Positions 26,195-35,205 of a DNA stretch of 64,000 bases are shown here, in pieces. A model generated the notes under the pieces. It was given only the letters and a program-made list of their open reading frames with translations. It did no database searches and had not been told where the DNA came from. Source of the DNA: Labilibacter sediminis (GTDB lineage Bacteria; Bacteroidota; Bacteroidia; Bacteroidales; Marinilabiliaceae); contig NZ_VCHY01000016.1 in assembly GCF_005877885.1 (NCBI RefSeq), positions 62,001 to 126,000 of the forward strand. Reading direction: 5' to 3'. The position numbers and the translations under genes were made by a program. The first letter of the stretch is position 1. Each line of letters starts with the position of its first letter.

Positions 26195-27013
26195 ATGGCA
26201 AGAACAAATTTCGATGAATTATTAGAGGCCGGAGTACATTTCGGTCACCTAAAAAGAAAGTGGAATCCAGCAATGGCTCCTTATATTTTTATGGAGCGCA
26301 ACGGTATCCACATTATCGATCTTCATAAAACAGTTGCTAAAATTGAGGAAGCAGCAAGCGCATTAAAGCAGATTGCAAAATCTGGACGTAAAGTGTTATT
26401 TGTTGCTACTAAAAAGCAAGCAAAAGAAATTATTGCTGAAAAAATGAAAGGTGTTAACATGCCTTACGTTGTTGAGCGTTGGTCAGGTGGTATGCTTACT
26501 AACTTCCCAACTATTCGTAAAGCTGTTAAAAAAATGGGTTCTATCGATAAAATGATGGCTGACCCAACTGCTTGGAAAAACCTTTCAAAAAGAGAACGCC
26601 TTCAAATCACTCGTCAAAGAGCTAAGTTGGAGAAAACATTAGGAAGTATTGCTGACCTTACACGTTTACCAGCTGCTATGTTTGTTATCGACGTAATGAA
26701 AGAGCACATTGCTGTACGTGAGGCTAATAAATTAAATATTCCTGTGTTTGGAGTAGTGGATACTAACTCTGATCCTTCAGCTTTAGATTTCGTAATTCCT
26801 GCAAATGATGATGCTACTAAATCTATCGAGTTAATTACCGACATTATGGTTAAAGCCATTGAAGAAGGGTTAAACGAAAGAAAAGTAGAGCGTGAAAACG
26901 AAGCTGCTGCTAAAAAAGAAAAAGCTGCTAAAAAAGCAGAGCCAAAAAAGGCTGCTGCTAAAAAAGAAGTAGCTCCTGAAGCTCCAGCTGAAGAAGAAGG
27001 TAAAACTGAATAA
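26195..27013 (+). CDS. rpsB: 30S ribosomal protein S2
   Basis: 272 residues. LEAGVHFGHLKRKWNPAMAPYIF, HIIDLHKTV, KKQAKEII and WSGGMLTNFPTIR are uS2 landmarks. The globular part ends near residue 228; the last 45 residues are a low-complexity Ala/Lys/Glu tail, longer than in E. coli but usual for Bacteroidota. It is followed by tsf after 30 bases, the conserved rpsB-tsf pair. Confidence 0.97.
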   Translation: MARTNFDELLEAGVHFGHLKRKWNPAMAPYIFMERNGIHIIDLHKTVAKIEEAASALKQIAKSGRKVLFVATKKQAKEIIAEKMKGVNMPYVVERWSGGMLTNFPTIRKAVKKMGSIDKMMADPTAWKNLSKRERLQITRQRAKLEKTLGSIADLTRLPAAMFVIDVMKEHIAVREANKLNIPVFGVVDTNSDPSALDFVIPANDDATKSIELITDIMVKAIEEGLNERKVERENEAAAKKEKAAKKAEPKKAAAKKEVAPEAPAEEEGKTE

Positions 27014-27043
27014 CTGATTTAAAAATCTAAAATAGATAATATC

Positions 27044-27868
27044 ATGGCAATTAAAGCTGCTGACGTAAGCAAACTCAGAAAAATGACCGGTGCTGGTATG
27101 ATGGACTGTAAAAAGGCATTAACCGAAACTGATGGCGATTTTGACGCTGCTGTTGAAATCATCCGTAAAAAAGGTCAGGCAATGGCTAGCAAGCGTGCTG
27201 ATCGTGAAACTACAGAAGGAACTTCAAGAGCAACTGTAAGCGCTGACGGTAAAAAAGGTGCTGTTTTAATTCTAAAATGCGAAACTGACTTTGTAGGTAA
27301 AAACGAGAGCTTCGTTGCTTTAGCTGATTCAATTGTTAACGCTGCTTTAAATAGTGATGCTACTACAGCTGAACAAGTTTTAGAACTTGATTTAGATGGT
27401 GCTGCTATTAAAGATGTAATTACTGAGCAAATTGGTGTTATCGGTGAGAAAATCGAAATCGCTGACTTCGCCGTTGTTACTGCTGAAACAGTTATTCCTT
27501 ATATTCACCAAGGAAGTCAACTTTCTGTACTTGTAGGTTTTAATCAAACTGGTTTTGATGCACAAGTTGGTAGAGATGTTGCTATGCAAGTAGCTGCAAT
27601 GGCTCCTGTGAGTGTAGATAAAGATTCAGTTCCAGCTGAGATCATTGAGTCTGAGTTAAGAATTGGTCGTGAAAAAGCAAAAGAAGAAGGTAAGCCAGAG
27701 GCTATGCTTGATAAAATTGCTCAAGGACGTTTAGGTAAATTCTTTAAAGAAAGCACTCTTTTAGAGCAAGCTTTTGTAAAAGATAACAAACAGTCTATTA
27801 AGCAATACTTAAATGCTGCAAGCAACGGTTTAACTGTTACTGAATTCAAACGTTTTTCTTTAAGCTAA
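27044..27868 (+). CDS. tsf: Elongation factor Ts
   Basis: 274 residues. The N-terminal UBA-like domain has VSKLRKMTGAGMMDCKKALTETDGDFDAAVEIIRKKG, and the core has VLILKCETDFVGKNESF, the TDFV contact that displaces Mg from EF-Tu. EF-Ts is the nucleotide-exchange factor for EF-Tu. It is the last gene of the cluster and is closed by a strong terminator. Confidence 0.98.
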   Translation: MAIKAADVSKLRKMTGAGMMDCKKALTETDGDFDAAVEIIRKKGQAMASKRADRETTEGTSRATVSADGKKGAVLILKCETDFVGKNESFVALADSIVNAALNSDATTAEQVLELDLDGAAIKDVITEQIGVIGEKIEIADFAVVTAETVIPYIHQGSQLSVLVGFNQTGFDAQVGRDVAMQVAAMAPVSVDKDSVPAEIIESELRIGREKAKEEGKPEAMLDKIAQGRLGKFFKESTLLEQAFVKDNKQSIKQYLNAASNGLTVTEFKRFSLS

Positions 27869-27888
27869 TAGTTTAACTATTATATTAC

Positions 27889-27924
27889 AATCCCGATTCT
27901 GCATAGCAGGATCGGGATTTTTTG
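27889..27924 (+). terminator. Intrinsic terminator after tsf
   Basis: AATCCCGAT (27889-27897) pairs with ATCGGGATT (27911-27919), then a T-run. Confidence 0.93.
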
Positions 27925-27948
27925 TTTTTTATTTTATTTCTATTTTTT

Positions 27949-28686
27949 ATGGATGAGTTTTCAAAAGCAGATAAAGCTTTTATTCGTAAAGTCATTAATC
28001 TTTCAGGTAAAGCCATTAATAAGTATAAAATGGTGGAGGACGACGATAAGATTTTAGTGGCAGTGTCGGGAGGTAAGGATTCCCTGTCATTGCTCGATAT
28101 TCTAACCCAACGAAGAAAGTTCCTGCCCATTTATTATGAAATTCATGCCATTCATATTATTACCGATGATGTGCCATATGAAATAGATAAAGACTTCTTA
28201 TCAGATTTTTGTCGAGAACTAAATGTTCACCTTCATCTCATCACTACGCATGCGGGTATCGAAGAAAAGTCGCACAAAAAACCTTGTTTCACATGTTCGT
28301 GGAATCGTCGTAAGGAGCTGTTTGAATTTGCCAGAGTAAATGGGTTTAAAAAAATAGCTTTTGGTCATCATATGGATGATGCCGTAGAAACCTTATTGAT
28401 GAATATGATTACGCATGCCAATATCTCATCTATTCCATCAAAGCTCTCTATGTTTAAAGGAACTATTGAAGTTATTCGGCCATTAATTTATCTTTCAAAT
28501 GCTGAGATGATTCGGTATGCACGGATTAAGCAATTTGTTTCCTTAAAAAAGGAGTGTCCTTATGAAGATCATACCCTTAGACAAAAAGCCCGCCATATGA
28601 TTAGAGATATGGTTGAGGTTAATCCTCAGGCGCGTTTAAATTTGTTTAATAGTATGAGCAATATTGACTTAGAGTACTTGCCGTAA
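27949..28686 (+). CDS. TtcA-like tRNA 2-thiocytidine synthase family protein
   Basis: 245 residues from the ATG at 27949; the nine codons upstream overlap the terminator tail. The PP-loop is SGGKDS (40-45). Cys113 and Cys116 (PCFTC) with Cys203 (ECPYE) match the three Fe-S ligands of TtcA, and GHHMDDAVETLLMN is also diagnostic. TtcA uses a [4Fe-4S] cluster and ATP to thiolate C32 of tRNAs. The order of motifs and length fit TtcA better than TilS, which lacks the third Cys. It is a single gene. Confidence 0.85.
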   Translation: MDEFSKADKAFIRKVINLSGKAINKYKMVEDDDKILVAVSGGKDSLSLLDILTQRRKFLPIYYEIHAIHIITDDVPYEIDKDFLSDFCRELNVHLHLITTHAGIEEKSHKKPCFTCSWNRRKELFEFARVNGFKKIAFGHHMDDAVETLLMNMITHANISSIPSKLSMFKGTIEVIRPLIYLSNAEMIRYARIKQFVSLKKECPYEDHTLRQKARHMIRDMVEVNPQARLNLFNSMSNIDLEYLP

Positions 28687-28804
28687 TTATGATAACAAAA
28701 GCTTTGTTTACGACCGATTGGTGCGGCCATAGTTAGGCAGTTTAGAGTAAAAAAAATTGGAGAGAAGTGCTTTCTATCTATCAGGTAGAATTAAAAATAT
28801 TGAC

Positions 28805-28849
28805 AAAAACGGATTTTCGTCTTAGTTTAAGAGCGGAGTCCGTTTTTTT
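28805..28849 (+). terminator. Intrinsic terminator after the ttcA-like gene
   Basis: AAAAACGGA (28805-28813) pairs with TCCGTTTTT (28839-28847); an inner CTTA-gtt-TAAG stem lies in the loop. It sits 120 bases past the stop, and the intervening bases hold nothing recognisable. Confidence 0.75.
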
Positions 28850-28984
28850 GTGTAATATAAGATTGTAAATATGAAATAAGATCCTCTGCTTGTGTACATA
28901 GGGTTATAAGGTTAAAAACCCTTAAATGCCTGCAAATTGCAATTACTTTTAATATACAATTCATTTAAAACCCAAAATAAACAC

Positions 28985-28992
28985 TACCTTTG
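28985..28992 (+). promoter_or_regulatory. Probable typA -7 promoter box
   Basis: TACCTTTG followed by CACCC matches the Bacteroidota -7 consensus. It lies 22 bases before the typA ATG, so the in-frame TTG at 28990, inside the box, cannot be the start. Confidence 0.6.
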
Positions 28993-29013
28993 CACCCTCA
29001 TTTTTTTAATGTT

Positions 29014-30813
29014 ATGCAGGATATAAGAAATATTGCAATCATAGCTCACGTTGACCATGGTAAAACTACCTTGGTTGATAAGATGTTATTGGCGGGAAAG
29101 TTGTTTAAGGATCATCAGGAAGTGGGTGATTTAATTATGGACAATAACGATCTCGAAAGAGAGCGTGGAATTACCATTTTATCGAAAAATGTTTCGGTAA
29201 TGTATAAGAACACAAAAATTAACATCATTGATACTCCTGGTCACAGTGACTTTGGCGGTGAGGTTGAGCGTGTATTGAATATGGCCGATGGTGTTTTGCT
29301 ATTGGTAGATGCTTTTGAAGGACCAATGCCACAAACGCGTTTTGTTTTACAAAAAGCGATTAGTTTAGGGCTAAAGCCAATTGTTGTTATCAATAAGGTT
29401 GATAAAGAAAACTGTCGTCCTGAAGAAGTACAAGAATCTGTTTTCGACCTAATGTTTAATTTAGGTGCTACCGAGGATCAGTTAGACTTTGTTACTGTTT
29501 ACGGTTCTGCCAAAAACGGTTGGATGAGTACCGACTGGAAAAAACAAACTACAGATATTACTGCAGTATTTGAAGCAGTAATCGATAATATTCCTGCTCC
29601 AGAGCCTAACGAAGGAACACCTCAGATGTTGATTACATCTTTAGATCACTCACCATATACAGGTCGTATTGCCATTGGTAGAGTTCAACGAGGTGAATTA
29701 AAAACAAACCAGCAAGTTTCTTTAGTAAGTCGTGATGGTTCTATCACTAAAACTAAAATTAAAGAAATTAACGTATTCTCTGGCTTAGGTCGTACTAAAG
29801 TAGAAAGCGTTAAAAGTGGTGAGCTTTGTGCGTTAATTGGTCTAGAGAGTTTTGATATTGGAGATACTGTTGCTGATGTTGAAGAGCCGGAAGCTTTAGA
29901 TCCCATTTCTATCGATGAGCCAACAATGAGTATGTTATTTACTATTAATAACTCTCCATTCTTTGGTCAAGAGGGTAAATTTGTAACTTCTCGTCATATT
30001 AAGGATCGTTTAGATGCTGAGCTTGAAAAAAACTTAGCACTACGCGTTGAAGAAACAAGCTCTGCTGATGCATGGAATGTATACGGACGTGGTGTACTTC
30101 ATTTATCAGTATTAATTGAAACAATGCGTCGCGAAGGTTATGAGCTACAGGTAGGTCAGCCACGTGTAATCATCAAAGAAATTGGTGCTATCAAACATGA
30201 GCCAGTTGAGGAGTTAACCATTGATTTGCCTGATGAATTCTCTGGTAAAGCCATTGAAATGGTTACCCAACGTAAAGGTGATATGTTAAGCATGGAGCGT
30301 AAAGGTGATCGTATCGTTATCGAATTCCATATCCCATCTCGTGGTATTATTGGTTTACGTAACGCTATGTTAACAGCTACAGCAGGAGAGGCAATTATGG
30401 CTCACCGATTTGTAGAGTTCCAACCTTACAAAGGAGAAATAAATAAGCGCTTAAATGGTTCTCTAATCTCAATGGAAGATGGAGCAGCTATTCCTTACGC
30501 ATTAGATAAATTACAAGATAGAGGTAAATTCTTTGTTGCACCACAACAGAAAATATACAAAGGTCAGGTAATTGGTGAAAATAACCGCGATGGAGATTTA
30601 ACAATTAACATTACCAAAACAAAGAAGCTTACCAATATGCGTACTTCTGGTTCTGATGATAAAGTTAAATTAGCACCGCCAATCATCTTCTCGTTAGAAG
30701 AGGCATTAGAATATATTCAAGGAGATGAGTATGTAGAAGTAACACCTTCTGAAATTCGTATCCGTAAAATATTCCTTGAAGAACACGAACGGAAACGTTA
30801 TGCAAAACAATAA
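29014..30813 (+). CDS. typA: GTP-binding protein TypA/BipA
   Basis: 599 residues from the ATG at 29014. Translational GTPase motifs are G1 AHVDHGKTT, G2 ERERGITI, G3 DTPGHSDFGGEV and G4 NKVD. EF-G-like domains II, III and V follow, then the BipA-specific C-terminal domain (NMRTSGSDDKVKLAPPIIFSLEEALEYI). TypA binds the ribosome near the A site and acts in 50S assembly and stress adaptation. It is a single gene with its own promoter and terminator. Confidence 0.97.
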   Translation: MQDIRNIAIIAHVDHGKTTLVDKMLLAGKLFKDHQEVGDLIMDNNDLERERGITILSKNVSVMYKNTKINIIDTPGHSDFGGEVERVLNMADGVLLLVDAFEGPMPQTRFVLQKAISLGLKPIVVINKVDKENCRPEEVQESVFDLMFNLGATEDQLDFVTVYGSAKNGWMSTDWKKQTTDITAVFEAVIDNIPAPEPNEGTPQMLITSLDHSPYTGRIAIGRVQRGELKTNQQVSLVSRDGSITKTKIKEINVFSGLGRTKVESVKSGELCALIGLESFDIGDTVADVEEPEALDPISIDEPTMSMLFTINNSPFFGQEGKFVTSRHIKDRLDAELEKNLALRVEETSSADAWNVYGRGVLHLSVLIETMRREGYELQVGQPRVIIKEIGAIKHEPVEELTIDLPDEFSGKAIEMVTQRKGDMLSMERKGDRIVIEFHIPSRGIIGLRNAMLTATAGEAIMAHRFVEFQPYKGEINKRLNGSLISMEDGAAIPYALDKLQDRGKFFVAPQQKIYKGQVIGENNRDGDLTINITKTKKLTNMRTSGSDDKVKLAPPIIFSLEEALEYIQGDEYVEVTPSEIRIRKIFLEEHERKRYAKQ

Positions 30814-30864
30814 GTAATACTGCAAAGTATTTTTATTGATTTGTTGTTTTTTGAGTTAGCAACT

Positions 30865-30895
30865 AAGCCGCATCTTTTCAGGTGCGGCTTTTTTA
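30865..30895 (+). terminator. Intrinsic terminator after typA
   Basis: AAGCCGCA (30865-30872) pairs with TGCGGCTT (30883-30890), followed by TTTT. Confidence 0.92.
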
Positions 30896-30987
30896 CAGCT
30901 ATTTAGTTTCTTAAAATAATATAAAATGTTTTTTGTAGCTATATAAGTTATTGTCCTGTTAGCTAACTAGGTATGTAAATAATTAAG

Positions 30988-31056
30988 GAGATATTAAATC
31001 TCAAACTTGCTATCCGTCATGTGATTATTCGTTTAAATGTTTTAGCTTTATGACGG
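30988..31056 (+). promoter_or_regulatory. Two stem-loops upstream of ilvE
   Basis: Stem 1 is GAGAT-attaa-ATCTC (30988-31002). Stem 2 pairs CCGTCAT (31014-31020) with ATGACGG (31050-31056). Both precede the ilvE ATG at 31094. No branched-chain codon run is visible, so classical peptide attenuation is not supported; they may be operators or leader structure. Confidence 0.35.
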
Positions 31057-31093
31057 TAAAATTAATATTAGTTCATTTTTTAATCATTTTTCC

Positions 31094-32110
31094 ATGAGCA
31101 AAATCGATTGGGCAAATTTATCGTTCAGTTATATCAAGACTGATTATAACGTACGAAGTTATTTTAAGGACGGCCAATGGAGTGATTTGGAAGAAACAAC
31201 TTCCGAAGAGCTAACCATGCATATGGCTGCTACAGGTGTTCATTACGGTCAGCAATCATTTGAAGGTTTAAAAGCCTTTAAAGGTAAAGATGGAAAGGTA
31301 CGCATTTTCAGAATGGAAGAAAATGCAAAACGCCTTCAAAACTCAGCTGATGGTATTTTAATGCAACCGGTTCCTACCGAACTTTTCAATAAAGCCGTCG
31401 TCCGTGCAGTAGAGCTCAATCTGGATTATGTACCTCCTTATGAGTCAGGGGCCGCTTTATATATCCGACCACTATTGTTTGGATCAGGACCCAAAGTAGG
31501 AGTTTCACCTGCTGATGAATATACATTTGTTGTATTTGTTACACCAGTTGGTCCTTATTTTAAAGAGGGTTTTAAACCAACTAAACAAATGATCAGTCGT
31601 GAATTTGACAGAGCTGCACCGCAAGGTACAGGACACCTTAAGGTAGGGGGTAATTATGCTGCTAGTATGCGAGCAGGTAAGATCGCGCACGAAGGAGGCT
31701 ATTCTTCTGTTTTATATTTAGATAGTAAAGAAAAGAAATATATTGACGAAGCAGGGCCAGCTAATTTTTTTGCCATAAAAGGTAATAAGTATATTACTCC
31801 GCTGTCACATTCTATATTACCAAGTATCACCAATATGAGTTTAATTCAGTTGGCAAAAGATATGGGTTTAGAGGTTGAGCGTAGAAAGGTTGAACTGGAA
31901 GAACTGTCAGAGTTTGACGAAGTAGGAGCTTGTGGAACTGCTGCAGTAATTAGTCCGATTGGTCAGGTTGATGATGTAGACAATAATAAATCATACTGCT
32001 TTGGTGATCCTAATATAGCAGGAGAAATAAGCACTAAATTATATAATAAGCTAAGAGGAATTCAATATGGAGATGAGCCCGATAATCATGGTTGGGTTAC
32101 TATTTTGTAA
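31094..32110 (+). CDS. ilvE: Branched-chain amino acid aminotransferase
   Basis: 338 residues, a fold-type IV PLP enzyme close in length and sequence to the eukaryote-like BCAT subgroup. GQQSFEGLKAFKGKDGKVRIFR, ESGAALYIRPLLFGSG, the PLP lysine in HLKVGGNYAASM (about residue 183), YIDEAGPANFFAI and GTAAVISPIG are diagnostic. It makes Leu, Ile and Val from their keto acids with glutamate. No ilv or leu genes flank it. Confidence 0.95.
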   Translation: MSKIDWANLSFSYIKTDYNVRSYFKDGQWSDLEETTSEELTMHMAATGVHYGQQSFEGLKAFKGKDGKVRIFRMEENAKRLQNSADGILMQPVPTELFNKAVVRAVELNLDYVPPYESGAALYIRPLLFGSGPKVGVSPADEYTFVVFVTPVGPYFKEGFKPTKQMISREFDRAAPQGTGHLKVGGNYAASMRAGKIAHEGGYSSVLYLDSKEKKYIDEAGPANFFAIKGNKYITPLSHSILPSITNMSLIQLAKDMGLEVERRKVELEELSEFDEVGACGTAAVISPIGQVDDVDNNKSYCFGDPNIAGEISTKLYNKLRGIQYGDEPDNHGWVTIL

Positions 32111-32131
32111 TGAATGAAGAATATATAGAAG

Positions 32132-32165
32132 ATGCCGGTTGCAGAAATGTTGACCGGCATTTTTG
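32132..32165 (+). terminator. Intrinsic terminator after ilvE
   Basis: ATGCCGGT (32132-32139) pairs with ACCGGCAT (32153-32160), followed by TTTT. Confidence 0.9.
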
Positions 32166-32202
32166 TTATAATGGTATTGCCAGTCTGAAAATATGATTTG
32201 GC

Positions 32203-32586
32203 TTATGCCTGAGTCCTGCGTTCCTCTACAATCATTAAGGCTTCTTCTCTAATAATATCGGGTAATTCAACAAGCCTCAGTTGCACGCTTTTCATCCAGC
32301 CGGCTACTTCTCTTTCTTTAAGGGTGTAAAGTACATCTCTAAATTCTTCAATAGCCTCATCTGAGTATTCTGAGGATAATGTGCCTTTAAACCGATCTAA
32401 TTCATCATCGTTGTAGTACTCAATTTTATCACTTGAACTTAAAAGGCTATCACTTTCACAAACTTCATGAGCCCCACAACAATCATCCGCCACTTCAGCT
32501 GCCTCTTTTTTGTTACCTGAGCTTTTTTGAGAAAGAAGCCAGGCTGCAACCAATGCCAATACTATCAGTAATACAATATAAATCAT
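32203..32586 (-). CDS. Membrane-anchored conserved protein of unknown function
   Basis: 127 residues. A single N-terminal helix (IYIVLLIVLALVAAWLLS) is followed by a basic stretch, a Cys pair (DDCCGAHEVC) and an acidic, helical cytosolic domain (FKGTLSSEYSDEAIEEFRDVLYTLKEREVAGWMKSVQLRLVELPDIIREEALMIVEE). I recall similar proteins in many Bacteroidota, without a known function. It is a single minus-strand gene, divergent from the SRAP gene. Confidence 0.6.
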   Translation of the reverse strand: MIYIVLLIVLALVAAWLLSQKSSGNKKEAAEVADDCCGAHEVCESDSLLSSSDKIEYYNDDELDRFKGTLSSEYSDEAIEEFRDVLYTLKEREVAGWMKSVQLRLVELPDIIREEALMIVEERRTQA

Positions 32587-32720
32587 CCCGCAAAATTATA
32601 AAAAAGTATTCGTTTAACGGCACTGTGACCGGAATGTTTAATCGCTAAACGAACGCTGTTATTTCTGTGGCTTAATTATATTGTATGTTCTTTTGGTACA
32701 AGAGTATTAAGTATGATGAA

Positions 32721-32728
32721 TACTTTTG
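32721..32728 (+). promoter_or_regulatory. Possible -7 box upstream of the SRAP gene
   Basis: TACTTTTG matches the -7 consensus, but the nearest TTTG (32692-32695) is 25 bases away, longer than usual. Confidence 0.35.
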
Positions 32729-32802
32729 TTTTTATGCAATTACTGCAGGCTTGATTTTCTGAATTATATCTGATAAATTAAGAACTTTAAAATGAGAAAA
32801 TC

Positions 32803-33594
32803 ATGTGCTACGATGTTAAATATCTAACCCAGAAAAAACTTAAATACGCCAGGCGAAGGGGTGAGACCGAAGCAGAAATTGGCCGTATAGAGTCGGAGTT
32901 AAATGATATCACACGTGACTTTGAAGCACAGTATTGTGTATCGGGTTTTGCACATCCTCGTTTTTTGGTATTTACGGCAGATGAGCCTGTAAAACCCAAT
33001 TTGTTTAGCTGGGGCCTAATTCCTCATTGGGTGAAAGACGAAAAGCAGGCAATTCAAATACAAAACCGCACCATCAATGCCAGGGTAGAAACAATATTTG
33101 ATAAACCATCGTTCCGTAAGCCGGCAGCAGAGCGGCGCTGTATTATTCTCATAGATGGTTTTTTTGAACACTTTTATTACAAAGGGAAGGCTTATCCGAT
33201 ACATGTTTTTGAAACTAACCAGGAACCAATATCAGTGGCTGGTTTATGGGATATTTATAAAAGATCGGACGGGGCATTACATTACTCGGTTACCTTGGTC
33301 ACAAGTAAGTCAAAAGGTATCATGAAAAAAATCCACAACAACCCTAAAATGTCAGAATCGCGAATGCCTCTTATGTTAAATCCTGAATGTGAGAAAATGT
33401 GGTTAAGCCGAGATATTAGTAAAGATTTGTTATTGAATAAGGTAACAGATCCGAATGATTACCTTCTAAAAGCATACCCTGTTGCTCCCATTCGAGGGAA
33501 AAGTGCTTTAGGAAATATACCTGAGGCATGTGATGAGCATGATTATGCTACATTTAATGCACAGTCGTTTAAAGACTATGTCCAGTTAAGTTGA
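32803..33594 (+). CDS. SRAP/HMCES-family abasic-site crosslinking protein (YedK-like)
   Basis: 263 residues. Catalytic Cys2 follows the initiator Met (MCYD), as required for the thiazolidine crosslink to abasic DNA. NARVET (Asn92), DGFFEHF (Glu122) and His178 with RMP (187-189) complete the active site, matching E. coli YedK Cys2-Asn75-Glu105-His160 in order. The protein shields abasic sites in single-stranded DNA. The 25-residue insert after the start (RRRGETEAEIGRIESELNDI) is a helical extension frequent in Bacteroidota. Its stop overlaps the frame of the next gene region. Confidence 0.93.
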   Translation: MCYDVKYLTQKKLKYARRRGETEAEIGRIESELNDITRDFEAQYCVSGFAHPRFLVFTADEPVKPNLFSWGLIPHWVKDEKQAIQIQNRTINARVETIFDKPSFRKPAAERRCIILIDGFFEHFYYKGKAYPIHVFETNQEPISVAGLWDIYKRSDGALHYSVTLVTSKSKGIMKKIHNNPKMSESRMPLMLNPECEKMWLSRDISKDLLLNKVTDPNDYLLKAYPVAPIRGKSALGNIPEACDEHDYATFNAQSFKDYVQLS

Positions 33595-33635
33595 TGAGGT
33601 GTTCCAATAATTGGTTATATTCGAAACAAAAAAAT

Positions 33636-34013
33636 ATGTCTTTTTTAGGAAATATAATTTGGCTCATCTTTGGAGGTTTTATGATTGCAATTGAATTTTT
33701 TATTGCAAGTTTATTACTTATGATTTCAATTGTAGGTATTCCGTTTGGTTTGCAAACGATTAAATTAGGTAGTTTAGCCATGTGGCCCTTTGGTAGAGAA
33801 GCAGTGTCAACGCATCATGCCTCAGGATGCCTGTCGGTTTTTATGAATGTTTTATGGATTCTTATTGGAGGTATCTGGATTGCATTGTCTCATCTTTTTT
33901 GGGGAGTAGTATTATGTATTACCATTATTGGAATTCCTTTTGGGAAACAACATTTTAAATTAGCTTCAGTAGCCTTAACGCCATTTGGTCGTGAGATCAG
34001 GTATAAAAACTAA
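33636..34013 (+). CDS. YccF-domain inner-membrane protein
   Basis: 125 residues from the ATG at 33636. Two similar halves each have a helix pair and the motif GIPFG (SIVGIPFGLQTIKLGSLAMWPFGREA and TIIGIPFGKQHFKLASVALTPFGREI), the hallmark of the YccF repeat. Function is unknown. It lies 42 bases after the SRAP gene, probably the same transcript. Confidence 0.88.
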   Translation: MSFLGNIIWLIFGGFMIAIEFFIASLLLMISIVGIPFGLQTIKLGSLAMWPFGREAVSTHHASGCLSVFMNVLWILIGGIWIALSHLFWGVVLCITIIGIPFGKQHFKLASVALTPFGREIRYKN

Positions 34014-34083
34014 AGTTTGCAAATGTGTTTAAGCTAAGTTTGTTTGAAGGTAAACAGATAAATAAGAATTAATTCAAAGATTA

Positions 34084-34524
34084 ATGAAGAGTTTTATAAG
34101 TAAATTATTAAAAACAGTAGGTGTTTTTATTTTAAGATATGGTTTAGGAATAGTAATTATTTGGTTAGGGTTTTTAAAGTTTAAGAATTCAGAAGCTGAT
34201 TATACCCATCAATTAATATCCGGAGGTTACATGGCATGGGTGTTAAAGTATATAACGCCATATGCATTAAATCAGATTGTAGCTTACCTTCAAATTGCCA
34301 TTGGCTTTTTTATTATGGTAAAACCCATTTCCCGCTCGTTTTCATTTTGGGGAGGCTTGGCTGCATCAATTATGTTTTTGTTTAGCATATCTCTTCTTTT
34401 TTCTTCAGATGTAGTGTGGTTAACCGGATATGGTTTTCCGGAACTGTCAAAGGTAGGCCAAACCATTTTAAAAGACCTGGTGTTATTTGGTGCTGCAGCA
34501 TGGTGTGTGGGAGACAGCATGTAA
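34084..34524 (+). CDS. DUF417 family membrane protein (RclC/YkgB-like)
   Basis: 146 residues with four helices. RYGLGIVIIWLGFLKFKNSEAD near the start and GYGFPELSKVGQTILKDLVLFGAAAW near the end match the DUF417 family, which includes E. coli RclC of the reactive-chlorine response. The rcl context is absent here. It lies 70 bases after the yccF-like gene and 34 bases before the LOG gene. Confidence 0.82.
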   Translation: MKSFISKLLKTVGVFILRYGLGIVIIWLGFLKFKNSEADYTHQLISGGYMAWVLKYITPYALNQIVAYLQIAIGFFIMVKPISRSFSFWGGLAASIMFLFSISLLFSSDVVWLTGYGFPELSKVGQTILKDLVLFGAAAWCVGDSM

Positions 34525-34558
34525 TATAATTGAGTAAAAGATTTATAAATAAGTTTAG

Positions 34559-35149
34559 ATGAAGGATAGTTTAAATCGTGTTTGTGTTTTTTGTGCTTCC
34601 AGTTCAAAAGTAAACGATATTTACTCGAAAGCCGCCAACGATTTAGGTGTTTCGTTAGCTGGTGAAGGTATTGCTATGAATTACGGAGGAGGAGCAGTTG
34701 GTTTAATGGGGGAAATTTCCAATGCCATGCTTAAAAATGGTGGAGAAGTAAGAGGTGTTATTCCAAAGTTTATGGTTGAGGTAGAGTGGGAGCACAAAGG
34801 AGTTGAAGATATGATTCATGTAGATACCATGGCAGAAAGGAAAAAGTTATTGGTAGAAGATGTGGATGCTGTGATCTCTCTTCCGGGTGGAACAGGAACT
34901 TTAGAAGAGCTGTTTGAAGTGTTATCTAATAAAAAACTGGGTTTATTTAATAAGCCGGTGATTCTGGTCAATACCAATGGTTTCTTTAATCCTTTAATCG
35001 ACTTGCTTAATAAAATGATTGAGGAGGATTTTATGCGGGTAGAGCATGGTAACTTATGGACTGTTGTTGATGATAGCAAGGATGTAGTAGAAGTTATAAA
35101 AAATGTTGAACCATGGACTTGCGACGCCTTTAAAATTGCAGCTGTTTAA
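34559..35149 (+). CDS. LOG family protein (nucleoside 5'-monophosphate phosphoribohydrolase)
   Basis: 196 residues, the usual length. The Rossmann-like fold ends its nucleotide loop in PGGTGTLEE (109-117), and VCVFCASSSKVND, NYGGGAVGLMGE and ERKKLL are family landmarks. LOG enzymes release the base from cytokinin or other purine nucleotides; in bacteria they often act in nucleotide salvage. The substrate is not determined by sequence. Confidence 0.9.
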   Translation: MKDSLNRVCVFCASSSKVNDIYSKAANDLGVSLAGEGIAMNYGGGAVGLMGEISNAMLKNGGEVRGVIPKFMVEVEWEHKGVEDMIHVDTMAERKKLLVEDVDAVISLPGGTGTLEELFEVLSNKKLGLFNKPVILVNTNGFFNPLIDLLNKMIEEDFMRVEHGNLWTVVDDSKDVVEVIKNVEPWTCDAFKIAAV

Positions 35150-35182
35150 TCTTTTACCATTATCAAAAATCATACATTTTAC

Positions 35183-35190
35183 TATTTTTG
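35183..35190 (+). promoter_or_regulatory. Possible -7 box before the DUF4271 gene
   Basis: TATTTTTG followed by CAC matches the -7 consensus, 16 bases before the ATG. No clear -33 is seen. Confidence 0.4.
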
Positions 35191-35205
35191 CACAAAATAA
35201 TTTGA

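Noticed and set aside
28990-29013. Upstream TTG start for typA
   Set aside because: The TTG is part of the -7 promoter box; TypA proteins begin at the ATG at 29014.
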